Source of the DNA: Synechococcus sp. UW105
Lineage (GTDB): Bacteria > Cyanobacteriota > Cyanobacteriia > PCC-6307 > Cyanobiaceae
NCBI RefSeq assembly: GCF_900473935.1
Contig: NZ_UCNN01000007.1
Span: 62,001-126,000 of the forward strand
DNA length: 64,000 nt
Direction: 5' to 3'
A program made the translations under genes and the position numbers. Positions 28,879 through 37,906 of the stretch are shown piece by piece. Position 1 is the stretch's first letter. Each line of letters begins with the position of its first letter. The notes beneath the pieces are model-generated. The model made no database searches, was not told where the DNA came from, and saw nothing but the letters and a program-made list of their open reading frames with translations.

Positions 28879-29640
28879 TTAGAGATCCGCAACAGGGGCA
28901 TCGTTCCAACGAGTCCAGGTGTTCGTCCGGGTTCCCTGACGCAAACGCAGAGCACCATCCTCCGCTAGCCCCTCAATGCTCCAGCTTTCCCCACTGCGGG
29001 GATCCTGCACCTGTCGCGTCCACAACCGCATCTCAGTCGCATGGCAGACCCGCTCGGGGTCTGCCACCAGGGAGACAGCATGGTCTAGAGCCGCCAGCAC
29101 CTCCGCCGTCCAGTGGAGCTGCTGAAGTCTTTGAACAGAAGGAATCTCCGTTAATGCAATGCCGCCAGGCGGCACCGCATTGACGACATTGAGACCCACA
29201 CCGACTCGAGCCAAACGAACCTTGCTGCCGCGGACGACCATGCGTGGCAAGACACCTGCGAGTTTGCGGCCCTGCACCAAGAGATCATTGGGCCATTTGA
29301 TCAGCACAGCCACACCGGAGGCCTCCAAGCGCTCCGCCAGCGCCACCGCCACCGCAAGCCCCAAGATCCCTGGCGCCGAGCAAGGCGCTGACCAGGGCAA
29401 TACGGCGCTGAGCCAGACACCTCCAGGAGGCGACTGCCAGCGACGCCCCCACTGACCCTGGCCCAAGGTTTGACGACGGGCAATGACGGCCCGGGGGAGC
29501 ACTCCGTCCCAAGGATGCAAACGCAACCAGTCGCTCAAAACCTGCTCTGTGCTCGCACACACAGGCAAACAACGCAACTGCCAAGGCGGAGCCCCGCTTT
29601 GTCTGCGCAGCCGAGCCAGGGAAGCACCCCCAGTTGGCAT
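28879..29640 (-). CDS. birA: Biotin--[acetyl-CoA-carboxylase] ligase
   Basis: BirA biotinylates the AccB subunit of acetyl-CoA carboxylase. The 253-residue protein has the biotinyl-AMP loop region (GQWGRRWQSPPGGVWLSAVL) and IKWPNDLLVQGRKLAGVL with the catalytic Lys. A short C-terminal SH3-like domain (IEGLAEDGALRLRQG) follows. It lacks the N-terminal DNA-binding domain, so it is a class I, non-repressor enzyme. The start at ATG 29640 overlaps the aminotransferase stop by one base (TGATG). Confidence 0.93.
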   Translation of the reverse strand: MPTGGASLARLRRQSGAPPWQLRCLPVCASTEQVLSDWLRLHPWDGVLPRAVIARRQTLGQGQWGRRWQSPPGGVWLSAVLPWSAPCSAPGILGLAVAVALAERLEASGVAVLIKWPNDLLVQGRKLAGVLPRMVVRGSKVRLARVGVGLNVVNAVPPGGIALTEIPSVQRLQQLHWTAEVLAALDHAVSLVADPERVCHATEMRLWTRQVQDPRSGESWSIEGLAEDGALRLRQGTRTNTWTRWNDAPVADL

Positions 29641-30833
29641 CAACACTGCTGGCGCCACCAGGGTTCTAAGCGAGCAACCGCGGCTTCCAGCTCTTCCACC
29701 GGCCTGACCAACGCAAGTCGCAGCCAATTCAAACCGGCATCGCCAAACCCCGACCCAGGCGTGAGTGCCAGTCCGGTGTGCTCCAGCAAGGCCGCGGCCA
29801 GTTGCTCGTCATCCCAATCGGAGGCAGAGGCCCAATCGGGTAGCGGCAGCCATAGGTAGAGAGCCATCGACGGGCAAGGGGCCTGCCAGCCAAGGCGAGT
29901 GAGGGCAGCCAGTGTTCGATCCCGACGTTCGCGGTACACAGGCAAAATCTGCTGAGGCCAGTCAGGGGCTTGAGACAGGGCTGCGATCGCGCCCTGCTGC
30001 AAGGCGAGCGACTGATTGAAATCGACCACACCCTTGAGCTGGCGCAATGCCGTGATCAACGGCTCAGCACCAACGGCGAAGGCCAGCCGGAAACCTCCCA
30101 TGCACCAACCCTTCGAAAGGGAGAAGAACTCAATACCTCGCTCACGCCATCCATGCGTGCGCAGCAGAGCTGGAGCCTCACCGTCCAGAGCCAGATCCAC
30201 GTAGGGATTGTCATGGGCGAAGACCAAATCATGACGTTTGGCGCGGTCCATCCCCTCGTCCAACCAGGCCTGCTCACCCACTTGAGCGGTGGGATTGTGG
30301 GGAAAGCCCATCACCATCAGCCGCAACTGGTCCCAACTACTGGCGTTGAGACTGTCGAAACAGGGGCGCCACTGCTGTTCAACGCGCAGAGGGAGAGAGC
30401 GAATCACCGCATCGGCGAGCAACAGGCCACCGCGATGGGAGGGATAACAGGGATCAAGGATCAGTCCGGCATCTCCAGGATTGAGAACAGCCAAAGGGAG
30501 GTGGGCTGTTCCCTCCTGGGAGCCGACCAAGAGAAGCACTTCCCGGTCGGGATCCACCGTCACATCAAAACGGTGGGCACACCAATCGACCACCGCTTCT
30601 CGCAGTGGACGCGTGCCCGCATGCAGGCAATACGTGGCACTTCCAGGGAGTTCCAGGGCCGAAGCCATGGCGTTGATCGCTACCGCTGGTGGATCCAAAT
30701 CCGTGGAGCCCAGCGAGAGATCCACGAGAGGTTGGTGACCTTCGGCTGCACTCGTGCGATAACGCTGCTTGCGCTGATCGTTGCGATCGAAAACGCCGCT
30801 TCCGAGGCGTTTCAGTCGTTTAGAGGTGAGCAT
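29640..30833 (-). CDS. Class I/II PLP-dependent aminotransferase
   Basis: The 397-residue protein is a fold-type I aminotransferase. It has YCLHAGTRPLREAVVDW, the Asn-Pro of FPHNPTAQ, DNPYVDL and the PLP Lys in FSLSKGWCMGGFR. Its closest known types are LL-diaminopimelate or N-succinyl-DAP aminotransferases; the substrate is not determined by sequence. The ATG at 30833 (MLTSKRLKRLGSGVF) is used. The frame continues to 30899 but that would overlap trxA. Its first codons overlap the trxA end by 14 bp. Confidence 0.88.
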   Translation of the reverse strand: MLTSKRLKRLGSGVFDRNDQRKQRYRTSAAEGHQPLVDLSLGSTDLDPPAVAINAMASALELPGSATYCLHAGTRPLREAVVDWCAHRFDVTVDPDREVLLLVGSQEGTAHLPLAVLNPGDAGLILDPCYPSHRGGLLLADAVIRSLPLRVEQQWRPCFDSLNASSWDQLRLMVMGFPHNPTAQVGEQAWLDEGMDRAKRHDLVFAHDNPYVDLALDGEAPALLRTHGWRERGIEFFSLSKGWCMGGFRLAFAVGAEPLITALRQLKGVVDFNQSLALQQGAIAALSQAPDWPQQILPVYRERRDRTLAALTRLGWQAPCPSMALYLWLPLPDWASASDWDDEQLAAALLEHTGLALTPGSGFGDAGLNWLRLALVRPVEELEAAVARLEPWWRQQC

Positions 30834-31146
30834 CCAGGAAGGCCTGCAGTTGGGGCTTGGCAATCGCTCCCTCCTGACGGGCAACTTCCTTGCCATCACG
30901 GAAAAGGATCAGACTGGGAATGCCCTGCACCTGATAAGCGTCTCGGGTGACGGGATTGCTATCCACCTCCATCTTGCCGACTAGCAACCTGTCGGCATAG
31001 GTCTCAGCAGCCCAGTCCATCAGGGGAGCCATCAGGCGGCATGGGCCGCACCAGGGAGCCCAAAAATCCACCAACACAGTGGATGTTGCCTGCAACACCT
31101 CTGAAGCGAACGTTGCATCGGTGTAGTCAGACACGGCTTGGCCCAC
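30820..31146 (-). CDS. trxA: Thioredoxin
   Basis: The 108-residue thioredoxin has the active site FWAPWCGPC at about residues 28-36, the cis-Pro in GIPSLILF and the final Gly-rich turn. It reduces protein disulfides in the cytoplasm, including Calvin-cycle targets in cyanobacteria. The start could be the GTG at 31146 or a second GTG at 31134; neither has a clear Shine-Dalgarno. It heads a run trxA-aminotransferase-birA-M23 peptidase. Confidence 0.95.
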   Translation of the reverse strand: MGQAVSDYTDATFASEVLQATSTVLVDFWAPWCGPCRLMAPLMDWAAETYADRLLVGKMEVDSNPVTRDAYQVQGIPSLILFRDGKEVARQEGAIAKPQLQAFLDAHL

Positions 31147-31156
31147 TGCAGCTTGT

Positions 31157-31192
31157 AAAACGCCCCCCGATCCTATGAATCAAGGCGGGGGG
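31157..31192 (-). terminator. Rho-independent terminator of vipp1
   Basis: On the minus strand a 7-bp G/C stem (CCCCCCG and CGGGGGG) closes a 16-base loop and is followed by GTTTTAC. It lies between the end of vipp1 and the start of trxA, so it separates the two transcripts. Confidence 0.6.
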
Positions 31193-31216
31193 TTGGGCAG
31201 AGATCAAGGCTGAGGT

Positions 31217-31987
31217 TCAGAGTTTGTCGATCGATTTCTTCAGTTCTTCAAGGTCGGCATCCACCTCAGACACCTTCACTGGCTTGACCTCTGGCGCCTC
31301 TCCGGCGGGCAAAGCCACGGCCTCAGGACCGCCGGCAAGCTGCTGGCGCAGGCTGGCCAATTCGTCGTCCACATCGTTACCGCCTTCCAGGGCCATGAAC
31401 TGACTTTCGAGGTCAGCACCAGCCAGTTCTGCAGCCGCCTGGCTGCTGGCCTCCATCGCCTCCACCTTGTCTTCCATGCGCTCGAAAGCCGCCATGGCGG
31501 AGTTGGTGCCGAGGGTGCCGACGGCGTTCTGGAGCTGCTGCTGGGCCTGCGCCGCCTGGGCACGAGCCTTGAGCATGTCTTTCTTGGTTCGGGCCTCGGC
31601 GATCTTGCCTTCAAGTGCGACCAGGCTCTTCTTGAGGGTCTCCACCTGAGCGTCCTGGCCCTTCACCTGAGATGACAAAGAGGTCGCTGTCTCCTGGAAC
31701 GTCTTGCGACGGGTCAGTGCTTCCCGTGCCAGGTCATCCTCACCCTTCTTCAGCGCCAATTCAGCACGCTCGTACCAGGTGCGGGCCTGAGCCTCAGACT
31801 GTTCAGCCTGATTGCGGAGTCGCTTCTGGCTGGCGATCGCCATTGCCACGGCCTGGCGCAACTTGACCAGATCCGCCTGCATGTCAACGACGGACTGGTC
31901 GAGGATCTTGACCGGGTCTTCCATGCTGCTCACCGCAGCATTGGCATTGGAACGGACCAAGCGGCTCAGCCGATCGAAGAAACCCAT
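31217..31987 (-). CDS. vipp1: Vipp1/IM30 (PspA family) membrane-maintenance protein
   Basis: The 256-residue protein starts MGFFDRLSRLVRSNAN, an amphipathic membrane-binding helix. It then has the long coiled-coil rods of the PspA/ESCRT-III family (EDPVKILDQSVVDMQADLVKL, LKKGEDDLAREAL). A C-terminal extension beyond about residue 215 (VSEVDADLEELKKSID) is the feature that separates Vipp1 from PspA. It is needed for thylakoid biogenesis and membrane repair in cyanobacteria. A GC-rich terminator-like hairpin lies just downstream. Confidence 0.93.
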   Translation of the reverse strand: MGFFDRLSRLVRSNANAAVSSMEDPVKILDQSVVDMQADLVKLRQAVAMAIASQKRLRNQAEQSEAQARTWYERAELALKKGEDDLAREALTRRKTFQETATSLSSQVKGQDAQVETLKKSLVALEGKIAEARTKKDMLKARAQAAQAQQQLQNAVGTLGTNSAMAAFERMEDKVEAMEASSQAAAELAGADLESQFMALEGGNDVDDELASLRQQLAGGPEAVALPAGEAPEVKPVKVSEVDADLEELKKSIDKL

Positions 31988-32092
31988 GGGTGGAGGTCAG
32001 CACAGAAGGGCAGCAGCTGGAGGCTAGCGAGACAGCCACGTCATCCCACCTACGATCCACAAACCACAGCACGGACCAGGACGGCAACGGCG

Positions 32093-32632
32093 ATGGCACG
32101 GGCCCCAAAATCCCAGCGTCGCCCTTTCGGCAAAGGGGAACTGCTGCAACCACCGCCGCCCGCCCCGGCCCAGTCCCTCAGCGCCTGCCTGGAGAGATTG
32201 CGAAGCCAGTGGCGACGTGACGGCTCACTGGCGGCCATCTGGCAAGACTGGTCCAAATTGGCTGGCGCACAACTGGCGCCCCATTGCCGGCCGCTCAATC
32301 TTCAGGGCGACGTTCTGATCGTGGGAGCCAGCCACCCGCAATGGCGCCAAGCCCTGCTCTATAGCCGACCCCAGCTGCTGGCCTCCCTGCGGGCTGCAGG
32401 CCATGCCATTAAGGATCTCCGCATCCAACAGCACCACAGCCAGCCAAGACCATACCTGGAAAGCGAAGCAGCAGTCTGGGCCCGTCATCCCAGCCGCATT
32501 GATGTCCACGGCATGGAGACCTGTCCCCGCTGCGGGCGCCCCTCGCCAGCAGGTGAGATGGCCCTCTGGGGCCATTGCGGCTTCTGCAGACGAAGCGAAC
32601 TGGCAGCCATCACCCCGACGGACTCTCAGTAG
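32093..32632 (+). CDS. DUF721 (DciA-like) protein with C-terminal zinc ribbon
   Basis: The 179-residue protein has a basic N terminus and a DUF721 domain (about residues 30-110: LAAIWQDWSKLAGAQLAPHC, LIVGASHPQWRQALLYSRP). DUF721 includes DciA, the ancestral replicative-helicase operator. The C terminus adds a four-Cys zinc-ribbon motif (CPRCGRP then CGFCRR). The gene is divergent from vipp1 and its end overlaps the convergent glycosyltransferase gene by 7 bp. A role in DnaB loading is inferred from the family only. Confidence 0.82.
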   Translation: MARAPKSQRRPFGKGELLQPPPPAPAQSLSACLERLRSQWRRDGSLAAIWQDWSKLAGAQLAPHCRPLNLQGDVLIVGASHPQWRQALLYSRPQLLASLRAAGHAIKDLRIQQHHSQPRPYLESEAAVWARHPSRIDVHGMETCPRCGRPSPAGEMALWGHCGFCRRSELAAITPTDSQ

Positions 32633-34476
32633 CGCTCAGGTCTGGGCTCCCGCCAGTCAGGGGTCACGCCTTGCTGACGCAACTGCCTGGCTCGGGCCTC
32701 CAGACGGCGGCGATCCACTCGCCAGAGCCGATAAATGCCATGGCTCGCCAGCTTCTGCGGTTGCAGTGCCTGCCAATGCTCCGACTCACTCGTCCGACCA
32801 TCGATCACCACAAGGGCTGTGGGCTGCTCTTCCACACTCGAGCCGCGAAAACCGCGACGGGACATCTCGGAGCGGAATCGATCAACGACATTGACCAAGG
32901 CCGCCTCAGAAATCCCCTCATAAATCACCACCTGATCGGTATAAAAGTGCAGCGATGGCTTCATGGCTCCAACCATCGCCAGTGGTTCCACACCGACGGA
33001 TTGACGTTCGCGCACGATCGCTTCGGCCACCTGGCGAACGGGGACCTGTCGCACCCTGTCTCCCAACAGCATCATTGGGACCAAAGCCACAAGCTGAAAT
33101 ACCACCAGGGGCCCCTGCATGGCCAACAGCCTTCCAGGCTGGGGGCGCCACCACAGCCAGGCACCAAGCACCACAGCGACACTGAGGCACACCGCAGCCC
33201 TCAGAACGAAGCCGCTGGCCAGCAGCTCAGCGGGGAGGGTAGGCATCTCCGGATCATCGATGAGGGGCACCCAGAGACCTGCACCCCAAAGCCCCGCCGC
33301 CAACACCAAGGCCAGGAGCACCGATCCCAGCCAGCACCAGCTCTGGGCACGACGCGATCGACTGGGATCCGGGAGCAGAGCCAGGGCGATCAACAAGCCT
33401 GCAGCAGGAGTGGCCGGCAGCCAATAACTCGGCAGCTTGGTGGCGGCAGTGGTGAACAACAGGAACACCGCCAGCAACCAGCAGGCCGCGAACATCTGGA
33501 GGCTCTGATCAGGTGTCGAAGGTGGGCGTCGACGCACCAGCCCCTGCACCACCTGAGTGAGGCCAAGCAGCACGAGGGGGGTGAACGGCAATGCGGCGAT
33601 CAGCAGCACCGGAACAAAAAACCACCAGGGCTGCAGATGACTGTTCACCACAGAGGTGAACCGCTGAAAATTGTGGTATCCAAAAAAGCTGTCCCAGAAC
33701 GGCTGGCCCTCCACAAGCAACTCCAGGGCATACCAAGGGAGGCTGATCAGGGCAGTGATTGCGAGACCCGGTAATGGACGGAGCTCACACCAAAGTGCTC
33801 CGAGATTGCGGCGGGCCAGCCCAAACAACACCAGTGAGATACCGCTGAGCACCACGGCCACAGGGCCCTTCGTCAGCACGGCTAGGCCGAGCACAATCCA
33901 GGCGAGCCACCACCGACGCCCTCCCGAGGCATGACAGCGCCATTGACAGAGAAGGCTGATGGCAAGAGTGCCCGATAGCAACCCATCACTGACGGCGGTG
34001 CGGCTCCAAAGCAACACCAGAGGTGAAAGAACGAAGGCAAGGGCGGCCGCAAGGGCTGTGCGACGTGGGGTGAAATCGTTGCTCTGCGGAAAGCGCAGCA
34101 ACGTGTCAGCCAGCATCAGCAACGTGCCCAGCGTGCCGAGAGCGGACGGCAAACGACCGGCCCAAGTCCCTAAGGGATCCCACTCCGACTGGCCTGGGAG
34201 GGAGTACCCCAATCCCATCAACCAATACACGAGGGGAGGCTTGTCATAGCGAGGCAGTCCATTGACACGGGGAGTGAGCCAATCACCGGTGCGAGCCATC
34301 GCCCGTCCAGCCGCCGCAAATAATGGTGGAGTTTCATCCACCAAGCCATTGCCTCCGAGCTGCCAGAAGCAGATCAACAGACCAACAACAAGCACCAACA
34401 GCAGCCCGCGACGTCGCTGACGCGGCGTCAGATGGGGGGAAGCGACGGTGGCCACGGCCTCAGGGGAGCTGGTCAT
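32626..34476 (-). CDS. ArnT/PMT-like membrane glycosyltransferase
   Basis: The 616-residue protein has about 11-12 transmembrane helices. Its first periplasmic loop carries the family signature DETPPLFAAAGRAMARTGDW followed by GLPRYDKPPLVYWLMGLGY; the acidic residue after helix 1 is the expected catalytic base. Such GT-C enzymes transfer a sugar from a polyprenyl phosphate to lipid or protein acceptors. A soluble C-terminal domain of about 130 residues follows the last helix. It is one base from the downstream end of the GT4 gene upstream, indicating an operon. Confidence 0.88.
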   Translation of the reverse strand: MTSSPEAVATVASPHLTPRQRRRGLLLVLVVGLLICFWQLGGNGLVDETPPLFAAAGRAMARTGDWLTPRVNGLPRYDKPPLVYWLMGLGYSLPGQSEWDPLGTWAGRLPSALGTLGTLLMLADTLLRFPQSNDFTPRRTALAAALAFVLSPLVLLWSRTAVSDGLLSGTLAISLLCQWRCHASGGRRWWLAWIVLGLAVLTKGPVAVVLSGISLVLFGLARRNLGALWCELRPLPGLAITALISLPWYALELLVEGQPFWDSFFGYHNFQRFTSVVNSHLQPWWFFVPVLLIAALPFTPLVLLGLTQVVQGLVRRRPPSTPDQSLQMFAACWLLAVFLLFTTAATKLPSYWLPATPAAGLLIALALLPDPSRSRRAQSWCWLGSVLLALVLAAGLWGAGLWVPLIDDPEMPTLPAELLASGFVLRAAVCLSVAVVLGAWLWWRPQPGRLLAMQGPLVVFQLVALVPMMLLGDRVRQVPVRQVAEAIVRERQSVGVEPLAMVGAMKPSLHFYTDQVVIYEGISEAALVNVVDRFRSEMSRRGFRGSSVEEQPTALVVIDGRTSESEHWQALQPQKLASHGIYRLWRVDRRRLEARARQLRQQGVTPDWREPRPERY

Positions 34477-35564
34477 CAGGAGATGCTGCCATCCTCGGTC
34501 TCTAGACCTGCCCTGATCCAGGCCTCCACACGCTCAGCGAAGACGTCCTGACTGGCATGGGTCTCGACCCAGCGTCGGCAGGCAAGACGCTCAAGGCTGG
34601 CTGCACGCACGGTTGCCTGCCGAAGCGCATCCACGTCATCGGGCGGAACCAGTAGGCCGGTCAGACCATGCTGAACGAGTTCACCAGGTCCACCGCGGTT
34701 GTAGGCCACCACAGGCACACCGCAGGCCATGGCTTCCACCACCACATTGCCGTAGGCCTCATTCCATTTCGGTGTATTGATCAAAGCCCTGCAGCACCCA
34801 AGCTCTTTCTGCAAGGCGTCGGTGGGAAGGAAGCCACGCCAATGAATGGTGCCTGGTGGGACCCCGGCCTCAACGCGCTTGGCGTAGGCCTCGTCTTCAC
34901 GCATCCCCCAGACCCACAGCGGCTCACCCAACGCTGCGGCTACGGCAGCCGCATCCTCAAGACCTTTTTCGGGAGCAACCCGACCAGCCCAACCGAGTGG
35001 GCCATCGGCACCGGATTGGAATTGATAAGCGCTGAGATCGAAACCATTGCCGACCACTCTGGGGGGGGCGGGCAATGAAAAATCTGATGCTTGGGCCTGG
35101 GTATGAAAGGCGAGACGACGCTGATCCCAGCAGGCGAGAGCAGCAATCTGCTCGTCCATCACTGTGGACACTGATCCCATGCTCACCAAGTGAAAGAGAG
35201 CCTGAGGCACCTGCGGAGTGAGCCAGAGCGGCAGCCAGTCGTAGCCGAAATTCAGCACTGCATCCGCCTCATGCCCCAGGGCTAAGGCCCTCTGCCACAG
35301 TCGCGGCAGCAGACCATCAGGGGGAATCACCACAGCTGCTTGGCGCTCAAGGTGCTGCCAGCTCGGCTGATCTACGCCAACCACGGACTCAAGGCGAAGG
35401 TCCTGATCGACAACGGGGGGGGCGGAACCCTGCCCTGCCACCAAAGTCAAGCGGTGCCCCCGCTCCAGAAGGCCACGCACCAAAGACGCCAAAGTGAGCT
35501 CCACGCCACCACCTCGACCACTGCCGAGGTAACCGATCGGTGTACTGACTAAGACCAGATCCAT
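34476..35564 (-). CDS. Glycosyltransferase family 4
   Basis: The 362-residue GT-B enzyme starts at MDLVLVSTPIGYLGSGRGGG, with the Gly-rich acceptor loop. The C-terminal half holds the GT4 signature WNEAYGNVVVEAMACGVPVV (E-x7-E) and RGGPGELVQHGLTG, which binds the nucleotide-sugar. The frame is open to 35705 but the ATG at 35564 precedes the conserved fold. It overlaps the ArnT-like gene start by one base. The two probably act on the same cell-surface glycan or glycolipid; this link is inference. Confidence 0.9.
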   Translation of the reverse strand: MDLVLVSTPIGYLGSGRGGGVELTLASLVRGLLERGHRLTLVAGQGSAPPVVDQDLRLESVVGVDQPSWQHLERQAAVVIPPDGLLPRLWQRALALGHEADAVLNFGYDWLPLWLTPQVPQALFHLVSMGSVSTVMDEQIAALACWDQRRLAFHTQAQASDFSLPAPPRVVGNGFDLSAYQFQSGADGPLGWAGRVAPEKGLEDAAAVAAALGEPLWVWGMREDEAYAKRVEAGVPPGTIHWRGFLPTDALQKELGCCRALINTPKWNEAYGNVVVEAMACGVPVVAYNRGGPGELVQHGLTGLLVPPDDVDALRQATVRAASLERLACRRWVETHASQDVFAERVEAWIRAGLETEDGSIS

Positions 35565-35590
35565 CGGGCGGCACGATCTCTCCTTGCTGG

Positions 35591-36553
35591 TCATCCTCCA
35601 GACCCTCCGGCTGCTCCAATCACCGCCGAGGGCCCGTGCTCCCACCAGCGCCGACGCATGCTCACGAGCACCACAGAGAGCAGGACCAACACAACACCGA
35701 CCCATTGCAGCGGCGCCAACCTTTCAGCCAGCCACACACCCCCGGAGGCAAGCGCAAACAGCGGGGTGAGGAATCCGAGGCTGGAGAAAGCGGTGAGTTC
35801 ACGATGGGTGGCAAACCAGAAGAACAATCCGTAGGCCACAGCACTGCCCAGCAGGCTGGCGTAGGCCATCAAGAACCACTGGCCTGAGCCCCATTCAGGG
35901 ACAAGGGGATAGGCCGGATCCGCAAGATGCCAAACCAGCAAGGGCAGTCCACCCAACACCATGTGCCACCCGGTCACACTGACGGGATGACTGGCGCTAC
36001 AGGCATAGCGACTGATGACCGTCCCCAAAGCCATGGCCACTGCCGCGGCCAGCATCCAGGCAGTACCGCCCTCCCAAAGACCAGAGAAGGGAACGGCGTC
36101 TCCCAGCAGCCACCAGTGACGCAGCAGATCGGTGGGAACCCCAAGGCAAACAATCCCCGCCAGGCCCAGCATCAAACCGAACCAACCCACCGGATTGATC
36201 GCTTCGGCGAACAGGCTTCGGGCCAGAAGCGCCACCATCAGGGGCTGGGAGTCGATCAGAACAGAGCCAAGGCCGGCGCCTGTTTCCCGCAACCCTCGGG
36301 CCAAACAGAACTGGAACAGAGTGGCATCAATCAGCGTGAACACAACGAACCAGATCCGGTCCTGAGGTGCAATCCTCCATGACGCACCCAACGCTGGCAG
36401 CGCCAGAAGCAGGGCAATACCCGCCGGCACCAGGCGCAAAGCCGCCACCAACTCCGGGCCACCGGATTCGAGCAATGGAGCCATCGCCGCCATGGCTGTT
36501 CCCCAGAGCGCGAAGGGCAACACCATCAGCAGCCCGAGGCGAATCGACACCAT
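35591..36553 (-). CDS. EamA/DMT superfamily transporter
   Basis: The 320-residue protein has ten predicted membrane helices in two EamA repeats (PFALWGTAMAAMAPLLESGG and LGTVISRYACSASHPVSV are the repeat starts). Such drug/metabolite transporters export amino acids or other small metabolites; the substrate is unknown. Conserved GxxxD-type segments such as VLIDSQPLMVALLARSLFAE are present. It is in line with the GT4 gene, 26 bp apart, and is divergent from sppA. Confidence 0.88.
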   Translation of the reverse strand: MVSIRLGLLMVLPFALWGTAMAAMAPLLESGGPELVAALRLVPAGIALLLALPALGASWRIAPQDRIWFVVFTLIDATLFQFCLARGLRETGAGLGSVLIDSQPLMVALLARSLFAEAINPVGWFGLMLGLAGIVCLGVPTDLLRHWWLLGDAVPFSGLWEGGTAWMLAAAVAMALGTVISRYACSASHPVSVTGWHMVLGGLPLLVWHLADPAYPLVPEWGSGQWFLMAYASLLGSAVAYGLFFWFATHRELTAFSSLGFLTPLFALASGGVWLAERLAPLQWVGVVLVLLSVVLVSMRRRWWEHGPSAVIGAAGGSGG

Positions 36554-36606
36554 GGCGGCAGATCACAGGCTCCTTTTTAAGATCTGATCGATAACGACTG
36601 ACGAAT

Positions 36607-37416
36607 ATGGTCTGGCCCTGGCGCCGCAAATCCCGGCGACGGATGGCACGCATCACCATCGAAGGGGCGATTGCGTCACCCACCCGCAAACGGGTTCTCA
36701 AGGCACTACGGGAGGTGGAGCAACGGGAATTCCCGGCTCTGCTACTCCGCATCGACAGTCCCGGCGGCACCGTCGGTGACAGTCAGGAGATCCATGCGGC
36801 CTTATTGCGACTGCGCGACAAGGGCTGCCATGTGGTGGCCAGTTTTGGCAACATCTCCGCTTCGGGCGGGGTGTATGTCGGCGTCGCAGCCGAGAAAATC
36901 GTTTCCAACCCGGGCACGATCACCGGATCCATCGGCGTGATTCTGCGGGGTAACAACCTCTCCAAACTGCTCGAGCGGATCGGGGTCCGGTTTGAAACGG
37001 TCAAGAGTGGTACCTACAAGGACATCCTCTCCCCTGACCGAGCCTTGACGGCGGAGGAAAGGGAGTTGCTGCAGGCCTTAATCGACAGCAGCTATGACCA
37101 ATTCGTGGAGGCGGTTGCGACAGGCCGGGGGCTCAGTACCGAAGCAGTGCGTCAGTTCGCTGATGGCAGAGTTTTCAGTGGAGCCCAGGCAAAAGAGCTT
37201 GGCCTTGTGGATGAACTGGGCGATGAGGAACGCGCTCGTGCTCTCGCCGTGGAATTGGCCGATCTGGACGAGAACTGCAAGCCTGTCACCCTTGGCAAAC
37301 CAAAGAAACAGCTGCTGGCCCGACTGCCAGGTAGCAGCCTGGTCAACAGGCTGAGCGACATGCTTGAGACAGAGCTGTCCCATTGCGGCCAGGCCCTCTG
37401 GCTCTATCGCCCATGA
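36607..37416 (+). CDS. sppA: Signal peptide peptidase SppA (protease IV family)
   Basis: The 269-residue protein is the short S49 type. The nucleophilic Ser lies in GNISASGGVYVG and the Lys base in FETVKSGTYKDILSP. The oxyanion-side motif IDSPGGTVGDS is also present. It degrades cleaved signal peptides in the membrane; in cyanobacteria a homologue is also linked to light acclimation. The N terminus is basic (WRRKSRRRMAR) without a clear membrane helix. Its stop overlaps the aroH start by 4 bp (ATGA). Confidence 0.92.
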   Translation: MVWPWRRKSRRRMARITIEGAIASPTRKRVLKALREVEQREFPALLLRIDSPGGTVGDSQEIHAALLRLRDKGCHVVASFGNISASGGVYVGVAAEKIVSNPGTITGSIGVILRGNNLSKLLERIGVRFETVKSGTYKDILSPDRALTAEERELLQALIDSSYDQFVEAVATGRGLSTEAVRQFADGRVFSGAQAKELGLVDELGDEERARALAVELADLDENCKPVTLGKPKKQLLARLPGSSLVNRLSDMLETELSHCGQALWLYRP

Positions 37417-37808
37417 CCCGCCCTTCGATCGCCAACGGACTGGCCCTACGGGGATTGCGGGGGGCCACAACCTGTGGTGACAACAGCGTCGAGGCCATCG
37501 AAGTGGCCGTGCATGAGTTGGTCACCTGCCTCGTCGAGCGGAACGCCCTGGAAGCGGACCGAATTGTGTCGGTGACGTTTTCGGTCACCACCGATCTCGA
37601 TGCCTGTTTTCCAGCAGCGATTGCCCGACGCCAGCAGGGATGGGACGAGGTGGCACTGCTCGATTGCCAACAAATGGCTGTTCAAGGCGACCTCAAACGC
37701 TGCATCCGGCTCCTCGCCCACGTTTGGCTGCCAGCCGAGCAAAGCCCTTGTCATGCCTACCTTGGCGAGGCCTCTCGGCTGCGGCCAGACAGATCTGGTT
37801 ACAACTGA
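37413..37808 (+). CDS. aroH: Chorismate mutase (AroH type)
   Basis: The 131-residue protein is a trimeric AroH-fold chorismate mutase, converting chorismate to prephenate for Phe/Tyr synthesis. Signature pieces are ALRGLRGATTCGDNSVEAI at the N terminus, VTFSVTTDLDACFPA and VALLDCQQMAVQGDL. It starts within the sppA stop (ATGA overlap), so translation is coupled. The length is normal for the family. Confidence 0.93.
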   Translation: MTRPSIANGLALRGLRGATTCGDNSVEAIEVAVHELVTCLVERNALEADRIVSVTFSVTTDLDACFPAAIARRQQGWDEVALLDCQQMAVQGDLKRCIRLLAHVWLPAEQSPCHAYLGEASRLRPDRSGYN

Positions 37809-37906
37809 CAGCTCGAACGCCGGCCCAGGCTCTTCCGATCTTCCTCACTCTCCAAGACAATCAGGACACAAGTCATGCCGATGGCCGATGCCATCGTCTT
37901 CACGAG

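Noticed and set aside
32575..33774. A 399-codon plus-strand frame opposite the ArnT-like gene
   Set aside because: Gln/His/Ser-rich translation typical of antisense to a GC-rich membrane protein gene.
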